From positions 8,928,001 through 8,992,000 of the forward strand of contig NZ_CP114413.1 of assembly GCF_027270315.1 (NCBI RefSeq): a stretch of DNA of 64,000 nucleotides. The letters are read 5' to 3'. The notes beneath the pieces were generated by a model, which did not search any database, was not told where the DNA came from, and saw nothing but the letters and a program-made list of their open reading frames with translations. This document shows positions 60,941 through 64,000 of the stretch, in pieces. This DNA comes from Streptomyces cinnabarinus (lineage in GTDB: Bacteria > Actinomycetota > Actinomycetes > Streptomycetales > Streptomycetaceae). Position numbers and translations under genes: made by a program. How positions within the stretch are numbered: the stretch's first letter is position 1; every line of letters starts with the position of its first letter.

Positions 60941-61237
60941 TCAGGGTGCGTCGATCGGTTGCTGCTGCGTCGGGTCCGGGCCGGGCCGAAAGGCCTGGGC
61001 GATCTGGGCGTAGCGGGACGCCTTGTCCAGGTCATCGTCGGACCGCCGGCCGATGAGGTCATAGCGAACCAGGAAATGCCGGGCCCAGACCAGGCAGTAA
61101 CGGCGCACCTCGTCGTCCGTCATGTCGTGGATCTCGAGGCCTGCGAGTCTGAGGTCCTCCGGGACCGGCGCGTCGGGTGCGGACTCAGGTTCAGGGGCGG
61201 GCTGGGCGTTGCGGTTCCAGGGGCGATCTTTGGCCAT
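60941..61237 (-). CDS. Hypothetical soluble protein (98 aa)
   Basis: Start ATG 61237 (GGGGGAAG upstream; ATG 61255 would add 6 residues). The N-terminus is disordered (Pro/Glu/Ala), then a helical region with DMTDDEVRRYCLVWARHFLVRYDLIGR and a polar tail. No family recognised. Codon bias and start context support it as real. Confidence 0.65.
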   Translation of the reverse strand: MAKDRPWNRNAQPAPEPESAPDAPVPEDLRLAGLEIHDMTDDEVRRYCLVWARHFLVRYDLIGRRSDDDLDKASRYAQIAQAFRPGPDPTQQQPIDAP

Positions 61238-61474
61238 GGCGTCATCTTCCCCCATGAATTAATCTGCATTCCCGCTGCGTTGAAAGGCGGCGGCGTACGG
61301 CGAGAAACTGGGGCTGCCTGTCTGCCGGTTGAGGAAACGCGGTCAGTCGCCACGTGAGCGTTGGAAGGCGCAAACGGCTGATACGTGCTTCGAAACATGT
61401 GGACTGCTCGTGGGGAGACCGCCAGGTCAGGCATGAGAACAGCACTAACGCATGTCGAAATGGAGAAGTACCTG

Positions 61475-61777
61475 ATGAAGAACCGTGCGCGGAAATCACT
61501 TGCCGGGCTGTCGATGGGAGCGGCTGCCTTGGCGGTAGTTGCTGTTGCGGCAACCCCGGCGGCGGCCGCGGTCCACAGCCTTGATTGGCATGTCAAGAAA
61601 TCCACGTCGTACTGCGCGTCGTTGTACGACGGCACAAGCATAGGCGCCATGAAGAAGGCTGCATGCGACTCGCAGGTTATGAGTACGCAGATGATGGTCA
61701 CTCAGCAGGCGATCCAGACGGCCATGGGCACGGCCGAGATCGCATCGAAGGCGAACTGGCCCGGACCGGGCCACTGA
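61475..61777 (+). CDS. Small secreted protein (100 aa)
   Basis: ATG 61475 is chosen for GGAGAAG six bases upstream. Signal peptide with n-region KNRARKS, h-region AAALAVVAVAATPAAAA and cleavage at about residue 30. The mature peptide, about 70 aa, has two Cys (SYCASLYDG and KAACDSQV) and Met/Gln-rich helices (STQMMVTQQAIQTAMG). No family recognised. It ends in two strong hairpins. Confidence 0.65.
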   Translation: MKNRARKSLAGLSMGAAALAVVAVAATPAAAAVHSLDWHVKKSTSYCASLYDGTSIGAMKKAACDSQVMSTQMMVTQQAIQTAMGTAEIASKANWPGPGH

Positions 61778-61807
61778 GGCTCCCAAGTACGCCGGTTTCC
61801 AGTGACC

Positions 61808-61885
61808 GTCGCCACATGTGATGACTGACGTGTGGCGACAGCAGTTTGGGCAGACGCTCGGCTGGGGTTTCTCAGCCGAGCGTCT
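61808..61885 (+). terminator. Double terminator hairpin
   Basis: First stem GTCGCCACA/TGTGGCGAC (61808-61816 with 61831-61839), then a perfect 13-bp stem AGACGCTCGGCTG/CAGCCGAGCGTCT (61852-61864 with 61873-61885) followed by TTGCGTTG. The second is one of the strongest terminators in the window. Confidence 0.8.
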
Positions 61886-61978
61886 TTGCGTTGACGGCGG
61901 CACCGGCTTGTTCGGGATATGCCGGAACCGCCCCCGTCCGGGCTGCCTGCCCGCAAGCAGTTGTGGCAGCCTGCTGAC

Positions 61979-62323
61979 ATGTCATGGGAGTTGCGAGAAC
62001 ATGCAGGCCGTCACTACGCGGTCCTGTTCCACTACGCCTTGCCCGACGACGCCTGGGCTGTAGAGCTGAGCGAGGCTGTGCCCGCGTCGGCCGAGGGGGC
62101 CGAGAACCCCAACGCCACGATGACTCACCTGCCCGGCGCTGCCTTTCTGGTAGCGCATGTCCCGGACGAGGACCCGAATCTGCAACCGACCGTTCGCCTC
62201 TACGGTCCTGACGAACGCGTTGTCCCCTACGAGGTCATGCGCTGGTTCATGGAACAGGTGGCCGACCAGGTGGAACGTTGCCGCATCGCGTTCGAGCAGG
62301 GGGAACCTGAAGCAGTGGAATGA
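61979..62323 (+). CDS. Hypothetical protein (114 aa)
   Basis: ATG 61979; the product starts MSWELREHAGRHYAVLFHYA and ends MEQVADQVERCRIAFEQGEPEAVE. Alternating strands and one long C-terminal helix, single Cys near the end, no TM. No family recognised. It directly precedes the transposase scrap. Confidence 0.6.
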   Translation: MSWELREHAGRHYAVLFHYALPDDAWAVELSEAVPASAEGAENPNATMTHLPGAAFLVAHVPDEDPNLQPTVRLYGPDERVVPYEVMRWFMEQVADQVERCRIAFEQGEPEAVE

Positions 62324-62324
62324 T

Positions 62325-62402
62325 CACGCAGGCCGGCCGCCCGCCCTCGCCCCGATCGACCACCGCGGCTGGCACGCCGTGGAGTGCGGCATCAACCACG
62401 GC
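62325..62402 (+). mobile_element. IS5-like transposase remnant
   Basis: In frame 3, GRPPALAPIDHRGWHAVECG followed by INH matches the C-terminal catalytic region of IS5-family DDE transposases (GRPPxF-x8-RxxVECxINRLK), including the late Glu. Both flanks are lost: homology stops at INH, and no inverted repeats are seen. It is a fossil of about 80 bp. Confidence 0.6.
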
Positions 62403-62424
62403 CCCACCTTCTTCGAAACACGGC

Positions 62425-62838
62425 CTACTGGTCGCGCTTGGGCCAGACCGGGCCCTGATCGGTCCAGATGACACCCTTGTTGCGGCAGAGGCAGAAGGGG
62501 TGGCCGATGGGGTCGGTGTAGACGCGGAAGCCGTAGCCGTCAGGGCCGGAGCAGTCCCGCTGCAGGGTCGCGCCGAGTGCCAGGACGCGGCTCTGTTCGG
62601 CCTCGATGTCGTCGACCTCGAAGTCGAGGTGGAACTGCTTGGGGTGCTCGCTGTCGGGCCACTGCGGGGCGCGGTAGTCCTCCACCGGGACGAAGGCCAG
62701 TTCGATGTCGCCGAACTGGATACCGGCCCAGTTCTCGTTACTGCCCTCCTTGACCGGGAGCCCCACCACCTCGGAGTAGAAGGCTGCCAGCTTCATCGTG
62801 TCCGGGCAGTCGATGATGAAGTCAGTTAGTCGTAGCAT
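62425..62838 (-). CDS. VOC family protein (glyoxalase-like)
   Basis: 137 aa from ATG 62838. Two beta-alpha-beta-beta-beta halves: FIIDCPDTMKLAAFYSEVVGLPV in the first, and FHLDFEVDDIEAEQSRVLALGA in the second, with the end RVYTDPIGHPFCLC. Putative ligands are the His of QFHLDFE and the Glu of DIELAFV. Common in actinobacteria; substrate unknown. It is convergent with the fragment region at 62325. Confidence 0.85.
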   Translation of the reverse strand: MLRLTDFIIDCPDTMKLAAFYSEVVGLPVKEGSNENWAGIQFGDIELAFVPVEDYRAPQWPDSEHPKQFHLDFEVDDIEAEQSRVLALGATLQRDCSGPDGYGFRVYTDPIGHPFCLCRNKGVIWTDQGPVWPKRDQ

Positions 62839-63119
62839 CCCGTGATCTTGCCACAAGTCAAATGAGCCGCTGTCGTGCTTGCGTCGGCCAGCGCGGTTTC
62901 GATGTTGGCTGGACAGGCTCACGAAAGTGTCCATTTGGCGGACGCCGTGCATACGTGCGCCCCTGATGCCTCGCCCTGCAGGGCTTCGTGGCAGAGAACA
63001 GGGTTGTGGTGTGGGTAGGGAACCACCAACACCGAGAAGGTCCCCGGCGCAGGCACTCCGGCTTCCCAACCGGCCTGCTCCGAGGACCTGTTCCCAGGCG
63101 ATCCTGGAATGGAGAAACA

Positions 63120-63299
63120 ATGACTGCACTCCTCTGTGAGACGTACCCCGGCGGCTGCCCGCTACACGGCGCATCCCGGTGGCACACCGTCGTGGTGATC
63201 GTGGTGATCGCGGTCATCGTGTCGGCGTGCGCCGGGCTGAGCCCCGACTGGGTCGTGGCCTGCGCCGCGATCGTCGCTGCTGCGGGTTCAGGCAGGTAA
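63120..63299 (+). CDS. Small membrane protein (59 aa)
   Basis: ATG 63120 with GGAGAAAC upstream. A short Cys-bearing N-terminus (CETYPGGCPLHG), then a TM helix VVVIVVIAVIVSACAGLSP and a second short hydrophobic stretch VVACAAIVAAAGSG. No family recognised. Confidence 0.5.
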   Translation: MTALLCETYPGGCPLHGASRWHTVVVIVVIAVIVSACAGLSPDWVVACAAIVAAAGSGR

Positions 63300-63585
63300 T
63301 CGATGACGTCTCCGCTCGCTCGCCGGGCGGAGAAGCTCGTCCAAGCCGACGTCGAACGCCTCGCTGGGGGCGGTCCAGACCGCGCGAGTCCTTGTGGTGG
63401 GCGAAGGCGAGGGCCAACCACGCCTCCGTAGCGCCTGCGGTTCCGAAGGGCGATCGCAACCGCCCCCGCCAGCCTTAAATCTGCTCGCGCCGGACCGCTC
63501 ACGACAGCTTGGCCAACTGGGCGTCCACAACGCGACTACTGTGTGTTCTCAGTCGGGTGAGGGCGTACGCCGGGGGCGGTGGAGC

Positions 63586-63951
63586 ATGCAAATCCAGGTA
63601 CTGGCCGAGGGTGATGAGCGGGCGCTGACGGATCTTCGTTCCTGGCTGGGGCGTGATCCTGGTACGGCGGGGCTGCCGGTGGAGTCGGTGACCGGTGACG
63701 GGCCGACCATGGGGGTGCTCGAAGCGCTCGACGTGGTCCTCGGCAACGCCACCGGTATTGCGAACTTCGCCGTGGCGTATGCGACGTGGCGCACCACTCG
63801 GACGGCTCCGGCTGGAACGGCCGATGGGGCGAGGACGCTGGTGCACGGCGACAGCACCGTCGACATCGGCCACCTCTCGGCGGATGAACTCGCGGAGTTG
63901 CTGCGGAGCCTGAACAGTGACGGAGACGGTGCGGCCCCCGGGTCCTGCTGA
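63586..63951 (+). CDS. Effector-associated constant component EACC1 (third copy)
   Basis: 121 aa from ATG 63586 with GGTGGAG upstream. The same layout as the two other copies: MQIQVLAEGDERALTDLRSWL, a central helix with LEALDVVLGNATGIANFAVAYATW, and the C-terminal unit ending IGHLSADELAELLRSL. It overlaps by one base (TGATG) with the next gene, which begins as a caspase-like domain. It is the head of a third conflict module running off the window. Confidence 0.75.
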   Translation: MQIQVLAEGDERALTDLRSWLGRDPGTAGLPVESVTGDGPTMGVLEALDVVLGNATGIANFAVAYATWRTTRTAPAGTADGARTLVHGDSTVDIGHLSADELAELLRSLNSDGDGAAPGSC

Positions 63952-64000
63952 TGCGGGTCGAGCAGTCCGGGTCCCGCGCGGTGCTGTTCGGGGTCCACGC
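63951..64000 (+). CDS. Probable caspase-like effector, first 16 residues only
   Basis: ATG 63951 overlaps the EACC1 stop. The visible start, MRVEQSGSRAVLFGVH, matches the first strand of caspase (C14) domains (RAVLIG-type). The gene runs off the window. Assignment rests on this strand plus linkage to EACC1, so it is tentative. Confidence 0.55.
   Translation, partial: MRVEQSGSRAVLFGVH

Noticed and set aside
63300..63585. Minus-strand reading frames before the third EACC1
   Set aside because: No family, no ribosome site; treated as non-coding.
1..64000. tRNA, rRNA, CRISPR arrays or a phage attachment site
   Set aside because: No cloverleaf, no rRNA-like stretch, no regular repeat array and no integrase gene were seen.

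Overview
The window is high-GC actinobacterial chromosome, almost certainly Streptomyces or a close relative. Signs of this are the strong G/C bias at third codon positions, frequent GTG starts, GGAGG-type ribosome sites, a conservon-type nitrate-sensor kinase with its roadblock protein, a DUF5685 protein, bacterial NB-ARC/STAND-WD40 proteins and mycothiol-type arsenic genes. I see no rRNA, tRNA, CRISPR array or complete insertion sequence. Four genes are visibly decayed (Eis-like and GNAT acetyltransferases, an Ohr/OsmC protein, a probable CGNR protein) and one short IS5-like transposase scrap remains, so this looks like accessory chromosome rather than conserved core.

Left part (1-16.3 kb): the end of a histidine phosphatase, two acetyltransferase pseudogenes and a few hypotheticals, then an arsenic cluster: arsM facing arsR, an aquaporin-type channel and arsC, with a near-perfect 19-bp inverted operator between them. 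Next come a Cys/Gly-rich DUF5685 protein, a two-gene McrBC-type modification-dependent restriction system, a shortened conservon (cvnA-cvnB only), and a nitroreductase facing an HxlR regulator.

Conflict-system block (16.4-25.1 kb): two EACC1-caspase modules face each other and end 6 bp apart. The plus-strand module is EACC1 plus a caspase-WD40 protein with no recognisable NTPase. The minus-strand module is EACC1 plus a caspase-nSTAND-TM-WD40 protein of 1521 aa. A third EACC1 followed by the first codons of another caspase-like gene closes the window (63.6-64.0 kb). An Apaf-1-like NB-ARC-WD40 membrane protein of about 1350 aa lies at 51.9-56.0 kb, divergent from an ADP-ribosylglycohydrolase. 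Counting McrBC, five candidate immunity or programmed-death loci sit in 54 kb.

Metabolic block (29.5-47.9 kb): two divergent operons share one promoter region with TetR-type palindromes. Leftward: a hypothetical protein, a NuoF-like flavoprotein, a 3Fe-4S-type ferredoxin, an ADP-forming acyl-CoA synthetase, two tandem acyl-CoA dehydrogenases, a 3-hydroxyacyl-CoA dehydrogenase and a TetR regulator. Rightward: a Rieske oxygenase, a complete PotDBCA-type importer, an FAD amine oxidase, an aldehyde dehydrogenase and an MFS exporter. The set reads as uptake and oxidation of an amine (polyamine or N-methylated), with the carbon skeleton passing through CoA-thioester beta-oxidation and the TetR protein as sensor. 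The substrate is not visible in the sequence.

Right part (48-63.6 kb): FUSC-family membrane protein, NmrA-type reductase, PPOX flavoprotein, the NB-ARC-WD40 gene, a DUF2975/XRE pair with its palindrome, an aldo/keto reductase behind a MerR-type promoter, a lipoprotein, several hypotheticals and a VOC protein.
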